Virus record (IMG/VR): IMGVR_UViG_3300025853_000046
Coordinates: 1-64,000 of that record
Strand: one strand, 5' to 3'
Source: a virus
DNA length: 64,000 bases
The translations under genes were made by a program, and so were the position numbers. Of this stretch, positions 16,168 through 24,743 are shown piece after piece; the first letter of the stretch is position 1; the number at the start of each line of letters is the position of its first letter. The notes beneath the pieces were generated by a model. That model had not been told where the DNA came from. It made no database searches and saw nothing but the letters and a program-made list of their open reading frames with translations.

Positions 16168-16340
16168 TGAAAATTAATATTAACGGACACATTGAAGTCG
16201 GTGAGGAATGGGAAGATACTAATTATTTGCGAGAGCATTTAGAGTATTTGTTTATGGAATACCTTCAAGGTGAAGGAATAAGTTTTAAGATTAATGAATG
16301 GATAGTGATTGATAATGATAATAGACACAATGGGGAGTAA
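16167..16340 (+). CDS. Hypothetical acidic protein, 57 aa
   Basis: ATG 16167 overlaps the MazG-like stop by 1 nt (TAATG), and the frame runs 26 nt into the polymerase gene. Acidic alpha/beta, no motif recognised. Tight coupling at both ends supports translation. Confidence 0.5.
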   Translation: MKININGHIEVGEEWEDTNYLREHLEYLFMEYLQGEGISFKINEWIVIDNDNRHNGE

Positions 16341-18756
16341 GATACATCTAAGATGGAGAGAAGACGGACATAGAAAAGAACAAACAATAGAGGATTACAA
16401 GCCATACTTTTTTGTATCAGCCTCATCTAATTGGAACAGTAATAAAGTTATTATTCGCAAATACAGTAAGAAGTATTCAATACCTGTTGAGATTGAATTG
16501 GGCAATTGGACAAGTCTTCACGGTAAAAGGTTAAAGAAAGTAATTTACCATAATCCTAAAGACCGCTGGGCAATTATGAGCCAACTTCATAAAGACGGTA
16601 TCGAAACCTTTCAAGCCGATGTAGATATTAAACGCCTTTATGCTGTTGATTGTATGACTGAGATTAAAGAATACGAACACCGTAAGTGGTATTTTGATAT
16701 TGAATCTCAAGTTGGAGGAATACATGATGGTAAAACAACTGTGCTTAGTATCTATGATTCGTTTACCAAAAAGAATACGGTGATGACATGGTTTCCTAAA
16801 GAGGCCCATGTAGAAACTGAACTCGATTATGTAGAAGTATATGAAAACGAGACTCAAATGTTCTACGCTTTTATTCGTATGATGCAGGAACAAGACCCTG
16901 ATATGATTATCGGTTGGTATGTTCTTGGTTACGATATTCCTCAGATTATCAAGCGTATGTGTAAATTAGGTATTAACCCTAATCTCATGTCACCTTGTAA
17001 CGAGGTTAAAGATGTTCGTAGAAAGTTTGCTAATAGTGAACCTGTTGGTTGGCAATTAGGAAAAGGAACGGGTGAAGAAAACTATTTTAATAGCGCACAA
17101 CCTATTCGAGGTAGATTAACATTCTGCCTAATGGATAGATTTGAACGACTTTGGACTGATTCTCAAAATGGCACACTACCTTCTCTAAAGTTGGATGATT
17201 GTGCAAACCTTGTTCTCGGTGAACGAAAGGTTTCAAGTTCAAAGTTTGAGGACTTGGAGTTCTATGAAAGAGCGTGGTTGGAAGACACACATACTTATCT
17301 CGAATATGCTAAAGTAGATGTAGACCTGTGCGTAAATATAGACAATAAATTAAATGTAAGTGAAAACAGTCTTGCTCTACAACGACTTATTGTATGTCCT
17401 TTTGAGAATACATATCATAATTCTCAAATGGGTGGAGTATATTTTATGCGTAAGTCTGGATGGATTCCCCCAACAGGGGTTAAAACTGAGAAGGAAAGAT
17501 ATGATGGTGCTTTCGTTATGAATCCTGATATTGAGGGAACTTATGGCTTACATGAAAATGTTGCTGTATTTGATTTTAAATCTCTATACCCCTCAATGAT
17601 GGCCGCTGTAAATATCTCTTGGGAAACTAAGCGTGATGAGGGCTACCCTGTATGGATTAACACACCTAAACATTTAGGTGATTTTGAAGAAAAGCCAACT
17701 TATTACTACGAAAAAGATACACTTGGACTTTTACCTCAAGCAGTTATTGACATGATGGCTTTGCGTGATAAATACAAAACTTTGCGTAAAGAGGCTAAAA
17801 CAGACGAAGAGTATATTAAGTGGGATTCGGCACAGATGGCTACAAAGAGGGCGGTAAATGCTTTCTACGGTATTCTCGCAAAAGAAGGTTTTGGTTGGGC
17901 TGATATGGAAATGGTTCAATCAATTACTGCTTCTGCTCGTCATGCTATGCGTGAAACTGCCTTCAAAGCGCAAGAATTAGGCTATGAAGTTATTTATGGA
18001 CATACTGATTCTGTTTTTGTAAAGGTTCGTGATGTAGAAGACGCAAAACAACTTAGAGTGTTATTAAATGATTATATTTCACAAGAAATCTTCAGAGAAC
18101 CTGTAGAATTAGAGTTTGAAAAGTTTGCCAGTAAGTTTTTCCTTTCTAAGAAGAAAAATCGCTACTGCGGTTATCTTTCTTGGAAGGATGGGGAGTATTT
18201 AGACGAAGATAAGTTCTTCGTAATGGGTTTTGAAATGAAGAAGTCAAACGAAACTAAAATAGCAAAGAAATTTCAAGAAAAATTATTGAAAATGGTTGCA
18301 TCCTTTGAAGATAAAAAAACTATTATTGATTATTGTAATAGTCAATATGCAAAGGTCATAAAAGGTGAACCAAACTTGAAAGAAATTAGTAAAAGAAGTA
18401 GACTTCGTAGAAATATTGAGGACTACGAAATGATTGCTGGCGGTTCTGCTGGTATTATTTACCATAATCAACAAGGATTGGGTAAAATTAAGAAAGGCGA
18501 TGCGTATTATTACTTTAAGATAAATAATACAGACTTGGATGAAAAATGTTATATCGTAAAAGGTGTATCTAAACCGTGTGAATATATTTCGTTCTTGAAG
18601 TTCAAGGACATAGAAGGTAAGTTCACACCTGATTGGGAGTTCATCGCCAATGGAGAAATAATTAAGAAGGCTATGCTTATATTTGATAGCATGGAGTGGC
18701 CTATAAAACTCATTAAGAAAGACATTAACCAAACAACATTAGAGGAATGGTGGTAA
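16315..18756 (+). CDS. polB: Family B DNA polymerase
   Basis: Viral replicative polymerase with proofreading. Exo I is WYFDIESQ, Exo II lies in IIGWYVLGYDIPQI and Exo III in YLEYAKVDVDLC (YxxxD). Polymerase motif A is FDFKSLYPSMM, motif B is KRAVNAFYGIL and motif C is YGHTDSVFV, in which His replaces the first Asp of the usual YxDTDS. The last eight residues, QTTLEEWW, form a near-ideal PIP box for the PCNA-like clamp. ATG 16315 is preferred, while TTG 16309 would add two residues. At 813 aa it is full length for archaeal PolB. Confidence 0.96.
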   Translation: MIIDTMGSKIHLRWREDGHRKEQTIEDYKPYFFVSASSNWNSNKVIIRKYSKKYSIPVEIELGNWTSLHGKRLKKVIYHNPKDRWAIMSQLHKDGIETFQADVDIKRLYAVDCMTEIKEYEHRKWYFDIESQVGGIHDGKTTVLSIYDSFTKKNTVMTWFPKEAHVETELDYVEVYENETQMFYAFIRMMQEQDPDMIIGWYVLGYDIPQIIKRMCKLGINPNLMSPCNEVKDVRRKFANSEPVGWQLGKGTGEENYFNSAQPIRGRLTFCLMDRFERLWTDSQNGTLPSLKLDDCANLVLGERKVSSSKFEDLEFYERAWLEDTHTYLEYAKVDVDLCVNIDNKLNVSENSLALQRLIVCPFENTYHNSQMGGVYFMRKSGWIPPTGVKTEKERYDGAFVMNPDIEGTYGLHENVAVFDFKSLYPSMMAAVNISWETKRDEGYPVWINTPKHLGDFEEKPTYYYEKDTLGLLPQAVIDMMALRDKYKTLRKEAKTDEEYIKWDSAQMATKRAVNAFYGILAKEGFGWADMEMVQSITASARHAMRETAFKAQELGYEVIYGHTDSVFVKVRDVEDAKQLRVLLNDYISQEIFREPVELEFEKFASKFFLSKKKNRYCGYLSWKDGEYLDEDKFFVMGFEMKKSNETKIAKKFQEKLLKMVASFEDKKTIIDYCNSQYAKVIKGEPNLKEISKRSRLRRNIEDYEMIAGGSAGIIYHNQQGLGKIKKGDAYYYFKINNTDLDEKCYIVKGVSKPCEYISFLKFKDIEGKFTPDWEFIANGEIIKKAMLIFDSMEWPIKLIKKDINQTTLEEWW

Positions 18757-18757
18757 C

Positions 18758-19249
18758 ATGGGAAAAAAAGAAGGAACATATTATAAAACAATGAAAGCGT
18801 TACAACAGCGTAAGAAAAAGAAGCAAGAAGAAATAAATGCAATTGAACAGGAGTTCCTAAAAGTCGTTAAAGACGAAAGGCAGTTCTGGTCTAAAAAGGG
18901 GTATTGTAGTATCTGTTTTGAAGAAGGTAAGACCGAGTGGCATCACATTATTTCACAGCATAGATGTAGAGAAATAGGTAAGGAATATCTAATCCATTCT
19001 CGAAGTAATGTAGTTGAAGTGTGTAAAGAATGCCACGATAATACAACAGCAAGTTTGCGTAGAGCCGCATTTGAAGAAAAAGGGATTAGCACTACAAAAA
19101 CTGTAAGAAATCCCGATGGTGCTGTTACGGATGCACAGCGTAATTATATTATTAAATTAGGTGGAGAAGCATCTATTACAGAAGAAATGACAAGAGGTGA
19201 AGCATCAGCCCTAATTGATGCACTAAAGGAAGCGGAAAGAAATGGATGA
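18758..19249 (+). CDS. HNH-type endonuclease-like protein
   Basis: Basic coiled N-terminus (residues 7-35), then an HNH/zinc module: CSICF, EWHHIISQH, SNVVEVCKECHD, so two CxxC pairs flank a catalytic-type His-His, an Asn and a terminal CH. The last 45 residues (TDAQRNYIIKLGG onward) are a small helical module. It lies 1 nt after polB. It could be a homing or free-standing nuclease, or a processing nuclease of the replication set. The Cys-rich HNH type is common in phages. Confidence 0.7.
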   Translation: MGKKEGTYYKTMKALQQRKKKKQEEINAIEQEFLKVVKDERQFWSKKGYCSICFEEGKTEWHHIISQHRCREIGKEYLIHSRSNVVEVCKECHDNTTASLRRAAFEEKGISTTKTVRNPDGAVTDAQRNYIIKLGGEASITEEMTRGEASALIDALKEAERNG

Positions 19250-20141
19250 ATATGCAACAGAATGGACACAAAAAGATTTAGATAACGGATTTACATATCA
19301 GTGGAATCCCGATGATATTGATGGCCCGACATTGAAGATTACAAAGTCTTCTTTGGGAACATTTAACTTTTGTAATGGGTCATACAAATATAGTTACGAC
19401 CCATTCGCTCAAGGTAAAAAACCTCAGAAAACTTCAGAGGCCATGTTTAGAGGAACGATTGTTCACAATGCACAAGAAGAGTTTTGGAAGATGGTGAAAC
19501 CAGAAAAGGCTATGCCTTTCATTGATGATTCTAATAAACTCGTAAAGCATTTTAGAGAGTATTACCCTGAAGGAAAGGATGAAGACACTAATGATTTATA
19601 CAGGGCTTTATCGGCATGGCAAGCAGAAAGATTTATTGAATGTGTTCACGAAGGAACTGTAGAAAACTTTATTCCCGTAGGTAATGAAATAATGCTTAAT
19701 GCTCGTTATAGAATTAACGGCATCAATATTCATTTACAGGGAATTATTGATAGGTTATTTTTTGATGACAATGGATATATACCTTTTGAATTAAAGACGG
19801 GCTTATGGAAGGATAGTAAGAAAACTAATATGAGAAAAGAAATGGCTTTCTATCAACTACTATACGACCATGCAGATGAAGAAGAACTTATTTCATTCGG
19901 ATTAAACCCAAATATAGGTATCACACACTGGGGTTGGATATTCCCTAAGAGTAATTACATATATGTTGAAGAGGTCAAGAAGCGTTCTACTACTTCTGTG
20001 ATAAACTCTATACAAAAACTGATAGATGCTTACATGAATAAGCAGTTTGATTTTTCTTACTTCCATAAGAAGTGTGTTCACTGTGGACATTTTGAACACT
20101 GTGAAGCAACAGGCGGGGGAACAAATTATGATTGGTTCTAA
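19242..20141 (+). CDS. RecB/Cas4-like PD-(D/E)XK exonuclease
   Basis: GIIDRLFFDDNGYIPFELKTG contains the D and E-x-K of the PD-(D/E)XK active site, and MAFYQLLY is the QxxxY motif of the RecB/Cas4 group. An N-terminal Cys (NFCNGSY, residue 44) and a C-terminal cluster CVHCGHFEHC match the four-cysteine iron-sulfur arrangement of Cas4/AddB-type nucleases. The GTIVHNAQEEF segment supplies the conserved His. 299 aa. Probably resects DNA ends for recombination-dependent replication. It overlaps the HNH gene by 8 nt. Confidence 0.82.
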   Translation: MDEYATEWTQKDLDNGFTYQWNPDDIDGPTLKITKSSLGTFNFCNGSYKYSYDPFAQGKKPQKTSEAMFRGTIVHNAQEEFWKMVKPEKAMPFIDDSNKLVKHFREYYPEGKDEDTNDLYRALSAWQAERFIECVHEGTVENFIPVGNEIMLNARYRINGINIHLQGIIDRLFFDDNGYIPFELKTGLWKDSKKTNMRKEMAFYQLLYDHADEEELISFGLNPNIGITHWGWIFPKSNYIYVEEVKKRSTTSVINSIQKLIDAYMNKQFDFSYFHKKCVHCGHFEHCEATGGGTNYDWF

Positions 20142-20478
20142 AATTGTCAAAGAGATTACAGAATACAACTGGACATTCAAGGAGTTGATGAAAATGGATG
20201 ATGTTATTTTTAACATTATAAACAACATGGAAGAACCTTCTTGGGAAGAGATGCTCGATTTCTTAGGTGAAGAATGTAGGGAAATGATAAGGGGTAAGTG
20301 GATGGATAAAGCCACCTTTTATGCTAAGGAACAGATGCTTGAACTTATTGATGAAGCACCAGTAATGCTTTCTCAAGTTTCTCAAGCCCCCCCTACAATA
20401 GAAGAACAGAAAAATAAGATAACTCTAACAAAGGAAGAGTTGAAGAAACAGATTAAAAAAGATACAAAGGTGTTGTAA
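20128..20478 (+). CDS. Hypothetical helical protein, 116 aa
   Basis: ATG 20128 with GGCGGGGGAA at 20112-20121, inside the 3' end of the nuclease gene (14-nt overlap). The longer frame from 20047 lacks support. Acidic helical body with a Lys-rich C-terminal helix. No family recognised. Confidence 0.55.
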   Translation: MIGSKIVKEITEYNWTFKELMKMDDVIFNIINNMEEPSWEEMLDFLGEECREMIRGKWMDKATFYAKEQMLELIDEAPVMLSQVSQAPPTIEEQKNKITLTKEELKKQIKKDTKVL

Positions 20479-20580
20479 ATGAAAAAGAAATGCAAATACT
20501 GTAAGGCAGAACTTACAGACAAAGATAAAGAACTTTGCTCGCTATGCGAATCAAAGGACTTTTTAGATTTAATGGATTAG
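20479..20580 (+). CDS. Mini zinc-ribbon protein, 33 aa
   Basis: ATG 20479 directly follows the preceding stop. The peptide contains C5-x2-C8 and C20-x2-C23, a complete four-cysteine zinc ribbon in only 33 residues. It is placed just before the primase. Likely a small nucleic-acid or protein-binding adaptor. Confidence 0.5.
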   Translation: MKKKCKYCKAELTDKDKELCSLCESKDFLDLMD

Positions 20581-20588
20581 GTGATGAG

Positions 20589-21632
20589 ATGAATTATCCG
20601 AGAGAAATGTGGGCAGGTAGCCCATTAGAAAACGCAATACAACCAAGAAGAGTTGTAGTGCAAACCAAAGAAAAATATAAACAATTCGTTAAAGCGCATA
20701 ATGGTCGCATGAATGTTTATACTTCTGTTTATGATTATGAAGAGTTTTCAAAAGACAGAGGACTTGAACATACTGTAATTATTGATAGACTGTTTTTAGA
20801 TATAGATGCACACGGAGATGAATCTTTAGAAGAAGCGTGGGGAGACATGAAGATACTACATAAATGGCTTACAGAAAACAACTACAAACACAACATGGCT
20901 TTCAGTGGCAGAGGTTTCTACATATTCGTTTATGGTAAAAGGACTTTTGACTTGAGAAGAGTAAAGGCTTTCTTTAACATATGTCACGATGTATGCGGTA
21001 AGTCACCTCGATTAGATAACCGAGTAATAAATACTGCTCGATTGAGAAGAACTCAAAACACCTTTCATTTAGGTGCTAAGTTATTTTCTATAAATCTAAT
21101 TCGTAGTGATTTGAAAAAGCCGTTGTCGGCTATTACCAACTTAGCAAAGAAACCTCGTAGGCAACATCCTATTTGGTATGGTGAAAGTTTAGTGGAATGG
21201 CCTCAAGTTAAGGAAATGGAAGCGGCAGAAATTGAAATTGATTATGTTGAAAGTCCGGGAGATTTACCTATTCTTCCGTGTCTTAATGCGGCAGTAATGA
21301 CTCATAACCCATTACATGAATCTCGACATTACTTAGTTCAATGGTACAATGAGTTCTTATCTGACTTAGCAGTTGTTGAAAAAGGTTTAGACTGTTCACC
21401 AAGAGAAGTAGGTGGAGATGCACTTGTAGATATTATTGGTATTATCTCAGGTGAGATTAAAAAGATTGCATCCAATGAAGATGTATGGATTGACTATGAT
21501 GAAAGGAAGACTTTAAGTGGTGTTTCGTATGTTGTTAAAAAGCGGTATATGGCCCCCTCCTGTCAAACTTTAATTAGTAAGGGGTATTGTATAGGTAAGT
21601 GTTGGAGATACCCACAGGGGGCTTTAGAATGA
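20589..21632 (+). CDS. Archaeo-eukaryotic primase, PriS core with PriL-like C-terminus
   Basis: Makes RNA/DNA primers. LFLDIDAHG carries the DxD metal pair, FSGRGFYIFV is the S-G-x-G motif (its usual His is replaced by Tyr), and TARLRRTQNTFHL supplies the later basic motif. The C-terminal segment with SCQTLISKGYCIGKC plus an earlier Cys (LPCLN) resembles the iron-sulfur cluster domain of PriL, so both subunits seem fused in 347 aa. ATG 20589 is preferred (AGGTGATGAG just upstream) over the TTG at 20535 inside the previous ORF. Confidence 0.8.
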   Translation: MNYPREMWAGSPLENAIQPRRVVVQTKEKYKQFVKAHNGRMNVYTSVYDYEEFSKDRGLEHTVIIDRLFLDIDAHGDESLEEAWGDMKILHKWLTENNYKHNMAFSGRGFYIFVYGKRTFDLRRVKAFFNICHDVCGKSPRLDNRVINTARLRRTQNTFHLGAKLFSINLIRSDLKKPLSAITNLAKKPRRQHPIWYGESLVEWPQVKEMEAAEIEIDYVESPGDLPILPCLNAAVMTHNPLHESRHYLVQWYNEFLSDLAVVEKGLDCSPREVGGDALVDIIGIISGEIKKIASNEDVWIDYDERKTLSGVSYVVKKRYMAPSCQTLISKGYCIGKCWRYPQGALE

Positions 21633-22309
21633 TGATAGATAGTAGAGAAGATTCAGTGTTAAGTGAGTTGGTTATACAATACTCTTTAATATCAAATGTT
21701 ACAACTGAAAAGGTATTCTTAGAAGTAGGAGATTATATTACAGGAGATGTGTGTATTGAGGCTAAAAGTGTAGAAGACTTTTTACAGTCAGTGCGTAACA
21801 AAAGAATGTTTAACCAGATTAGTAACATGGAAGATTCTTATGTGAGAAACTACATAGTTATCTATGGTAATTTATCCGATGCAGGTTCTTATCTAAACCA
21901 TGTCAGGTCTAACTTTAATGATAGGTCATGGAGGCATAGGTTACAGAAAATGTTTATAGGTGCATTATCCAGCATAGCATTGAATACAAAAACAACTCCA
22001 GTTTGGGTTGCAGATGTAGAATCGGCGGCACACTTTATTGTCGCTTGTGAGCATCACTGTGATAAAGAAATAGATTTGCAGAAGATGTTACCAAAGAAAA
22101 CAAGAACTGATGATGTAAGGTTGGATATACTTTGCACTATACAAGGAGTTACAATAGAAAAGGCTCGTACTCTTTTAGCGGAGTTTGGGTCATTATTAGA
22201 AATCGCTACATGTGAGGTTAAGGAAATTATGAAATTAAAAGGTATTGGTAAAGTGACGGCCACCAATATAACAAATGCGTTAAACAAAGAAGAAGAGGTG
22301 AAATACTAA
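21629..22309 (+). CDS. ERCC4-family (XPF/Hef/Mus81-like) structure-specific nuclease
   Basis: The ERCC4 nuclease core is clear: MIDSREDS, then EVGDYITG, then IEAKSVEDFLQSV (E-x-K-S in place of the usual ERKS) and a FNQISNM helix. The C-terminus has a tandem helix-hairpin-helix (IQGVTIEKARTLL and LKGIGKVTATNI, about residues 172-222) for branched DNA. This is the archaeal XPF layout without a helicase domain. ATG 21629 overlaps the primase stop by 4 nt. It likely cuts replication-fork or flap structures. Confidence 0.88.
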   Translation: MMIDSREDSVLSELVIQYSLISNVTTEKVFLEVGDYITGDVCIEAKSVEDFLQSVRNKRMFNQISNMEDSYVRNYIVIYGNLSDAGSYLNHVRSNFNDRSWRHRLQKMFIGALSSIALNTKTTPVWVADVESAAHFIVACEHHCDKEIDLQKMLPKKTRTDDVRLDILCTIQGVTIEKARTLLAEFGSLLEIATCEVKEIMKLKGIGKVTATNITNALNKEEEVKY

Positions 22310-23811
22310 TGGTAGAAGATTTAGAAGTAGATGAATGGGAATTATATGAAGCATTGGAAAAAATGCAGAATGTAGATATAGAAATAGAAAGGCGTGGTTC
22401 TGTAACTATGCCTGAAGTTGTAGTGAGGTGGACAGAAGTTGTAACGCAGTTTTCATTGTATAATGATTACCCCGCACAAATGGCTTTCTTTACAACTCTC
22501 GGTCAGGTCTTGAAAGATAAGTTACGAGTTCCCGTAGGCCGTCTTTCTCTTGACCCAAGAATACATTACTGTTGGATTCAAACTGCTCGTAGTGGAAAGA
22601 CTACAATGTTTGATTTTCTTTCACCTGTTTGGAAAAGAACATTTAAATTAATTAATGAACACCCGATGAAAGGAGAAAATCCGAGAGGGCCACTTTCGGG
22701 AGTAAATGAATTTAACCTACAAAACCCCGATGCCTTTACAGACCAAGCATTATTAGGAACTAAAAAGTTTGGTGTTAATAACCCTCAATGGGTTAGAGGT
22801 GAAGACAATGAAGATATTAATGGAGACCCAATACCTGAGTTTATTGATTTAGATATTGAAGGTGCTCTATTTGGTTCTGGTATTATTGCCTTTGATGAGT
22901 TTGAACATTCGGGTATCTTTAAGGAAACACAACACAAGCAAGACACTGTAATGATGTTTCAAAAGTTTATGAATCGTTTAGATTCCGATACCCACTTAAT
23001 CAAAAAGCGGTTGACTGAATGGGGTAAAGATTTGGTAGTAGATTGTCAGCGTAGTTTATGGGCTACAACCTTACCCCCACAGGGTTTAGAAAAGGTTATC
23101 CTTACAAAGGGTGTCTTTCAGCGTATGTGGTTATATGTAAGAGAAGTTCCCGAATCATTAAAAATGCAAATGGAGGAAGAGTATTTGGATATGGTAGGCA
23201 ATATCATTGAAGATGAAAATGGTTCGGATGCCTTTACTGTGGAGTTTTCAGAAATGCTTTACGATATTTATTGTTGGGTTGATATGAGACATAAGAAAGT
23301 TGGTGATAAAAGATTGATTACAACCTTTACCCCCGATGCACAAAAAAGACTCAAGACTGTTTGGCGTGGTATGCGTAAATACATGGAAGGTTTTCCCGAC
23401 CATATATATTCCGCACTAAATACTTTCTTGATGAATACAATTAACAATATGTGTAATGCGGCGGCTCTTTGTGCTTGTGCAGAAAAAAGTTCAGTGATTA
23501 CAGCAAAACATATAGACCAAGCAAGAATACTAACTGATACAAGTTTTGATTCTATTACAACTTGGTTTAGTGACAGGCTTAAGAAAAGCCCTAAGCGTAT
23601 GGCAGAAAAAGGTCGTGAACAAATGATTACTAAGGTTTATTCTTCTTCAGGTAAAAAAGATGGATGGGTGTCGAAAACAGAAATGGTTAATAACTACATG
23701 AAAATGACTAAGAAAAGTCGCCCAACCTTTTATAGGGAATGGAATAATGTAGAACATTTATTCGAGCAGAAGAAGATGAACAGCAGAGTTTATATTAGGA
23801 GGAAGGAATAA
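22309..23811 (+). CDS. AAA+ replicative helicase, MCM-like
   Basis: Walker A is TARSGKTT (about residues 91-98) and Walker B is GIIAFDEFEH, close to the MCM GxxxIDEFD block. CQRSLWATTLPP fits sensor 1, and GVFQRMWLYVREVPE may hold the arginine finger in place of SRFD. The last 75 residues form a winged-helix-like domain, as in MCM. It lacks the MCM N-terminal OB/zinc domain and is 500 aa against about 650. Position among primase, nuclease and polymerase supports the replicative helicase. An SF3-like or DUF3987-type ATPase is the alternative. Confidence 0.6.
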   Translation: MVEDLEVDEWELYEALEKMQNVDIEIERRGSVTMPEVVVRWTEVVTQFSLYNDYPAQMAFFTTLGQVLKDKLRVPVGRLSLDPRIHYCWIQTARSGKTTMFDFLSPVWKRTFKLINEHPMKGENPRGPLSGVNEFNLQNPDAFTDQALLGTKKFGVNNPQWVRGEDNEDINGDPIPEFIDLDIEGALFGSGIIAFDEFEHSGIFKETQHKQDTVMMFQKFMNRLDSDTHLIKKRLTEWGKDLVVDCQRSLWATTLPPQGLEKVILTKGVFQRMWLYVREVPESLKMQMEEEYLDMVGNIIEDENGSDAFTVEFSEMLYDIYCWVDMRHKKVGDKRLITTFTPDAQKRLKTVWRGMRKYMEGFPDHIYSALNTFLMNTINNMCNAAALCACAEKSSVITAKHIDQARILTDTSFDSITTWFSDRLKKSPKRMAEKGREQMITKVYSSSGKKDGWVSKTEMVNNYMKMTKKSRPTFYREWNNVEHLFEQKKMNSRVYIRRKE

Positions 23812-23999
23812 TGTTTATGAAAAATAAAATACTAAGATTTAGACAAGTCTTAGACGAAGAGAAAGTTTCAAGGGAAGATATTATTGACATGTTTATAAAT
23901 TATATAGAAGAAGATATGCTTTTAAAAATAATTGACATGATGAATAGTAATTATCCCGTGGATATAATAAAAAATATGGATGTGAAAAATAATGAGTAA
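23811..23999 (+). CDS. Hypothetical small helical protein, 62 aa
   Basis: ATG 23811 overlaps the helicase stop by 1 nt (GGAGG upstream at 23800-23804) and its end overlaps the next gene by 8 nt. Three short amphipathic helices by eye. No family recognised. Confidence 0.55.
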   Translation: MFMKNKILRFRQVLDEEKVSREDIIDMFINYIEEDMLLKIIDMMNSNYPVDIIKNMDVKNNE

Positions 24000-24585
24000 A
24001 ATACTATCGTTTGATATAGAAACAGGAAACACAGCCGCTGATATAGGCGGTTGGCAGAATACCCATATGTGGCAAGTAACTTGTGTTACTACTACGGATG
24101 GAGAGAATAATACGGTTTATATTGATAAGCCGGTAGAAATAGACGGTGCAGTTGTCAAAGAATTAAAACAGTTAAAGTTTGATTTAGACGACCACTTTCA
24201 AAAGGGCGGTAAATTGTTGGGTCATAATATTGTGGCCTTTGATTTACCTGCGTTGCGAGATTCAATGGACATTTATATTGTTCGTAAGTATCTCGAAGAG
24301 AAAGAAACCCGTTGTATTGATACATCGAGAATGATGACAAAAGCGGCAGGTAAGCGAGTGCAGTTAGATAATCTCGCAAAATGTAATCTTAATTCTCAAA
24401 AATCGGGTGATGGTCTTATGGCTGTTCGATGGTGGAGTGAAGGTAGATATGAAGATGTAGCAGAATACTGCTTAAAAGATTCCCAACTTACATTAGATGT
24501 TTGGAAAATGGGTGTAGAAAATGGTAATCTAAGTTTCTTTGATGAAGACTTAGGAGAGTTGGTGAAGATTGATTTGGAGTGGTAA
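23992..24585 (+). CDS. DnaQ-like 3'-5' exonuclease
   Basis: A stand-alone RNase H-fold exonuclease. Exo I is LSFDIETG, Exo II is LLGHNIVAFDLPALRD and Exo III is EYCLKDSQLTLDVW (YxxxD), so all four acidic ligands are present. 197 aa with no polymerase domain. PolB already has its own exonuclease, so this may act on recombination or repair intermediates. Last gene before the hairpin terminator. Confidence 0.88.
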   Translation: MSKILSFDIETGNTAADIGGWQNTHMWQVTCVTTTDGENNTVYIDKPVEIDGAVVKELKQLKFDLDDHFQKGGKLLGHNIVAFDLPALRDSMDIYIVRKYLEEKETRCIDTSRMMTKAAGKRVQLDNLAKCNLNSQKSGDGLMAVRWWSEGRYEDVAEYCLKDSQLTLDVWKMGVENGNLSFFDEDLGELVKIDLEW

Positions 24586-24676
24586 TTGAGTTTCAAACTA
24601 AAAAAATGTTTTGTTCTTTTTCTGGAGGTCATATACCTTATGAAGAAAAACAACAATTAGAAAAATACTTTTTTTG
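24586..24676 (+). other. 3' untranslated end of the early operon
   Basis: No convincing gene lies between the exonuclease stop and the hairpin. A short frame from about 24606 reads straight through the hairpin, which is typical of chance readthrough. A GGAGG at 24622-24626 is followed only by a six-codon ORF. Confidence 0.5.
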
Positions 24677-24710
24677 GCCTCGGCCCCGTAGGGGGTCGGG
24701 GCTTTTTTTT
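24677..24710 (+). terminator. GC-rich hairpin with T8 tract, end of + strand operon
   Basis: Arms 24677-24687 and 24692-24702 pair over 11 bp (two G-T wobbles) around the loop GTAG, followed by eight T residues at 24703-24710. It separates two convergent operons. On the - strand both flanks are A-rich, so it is oriented for + strand transcripts only. The bacterial look is notable beside archaeal replication genes. T-runs also terminate archaeal RNA polymerase. Confidence 0.85.
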
Positions 24711-24743
24711 ATGAAAAATTTTCTATCTGATTTTTTACTAAAT

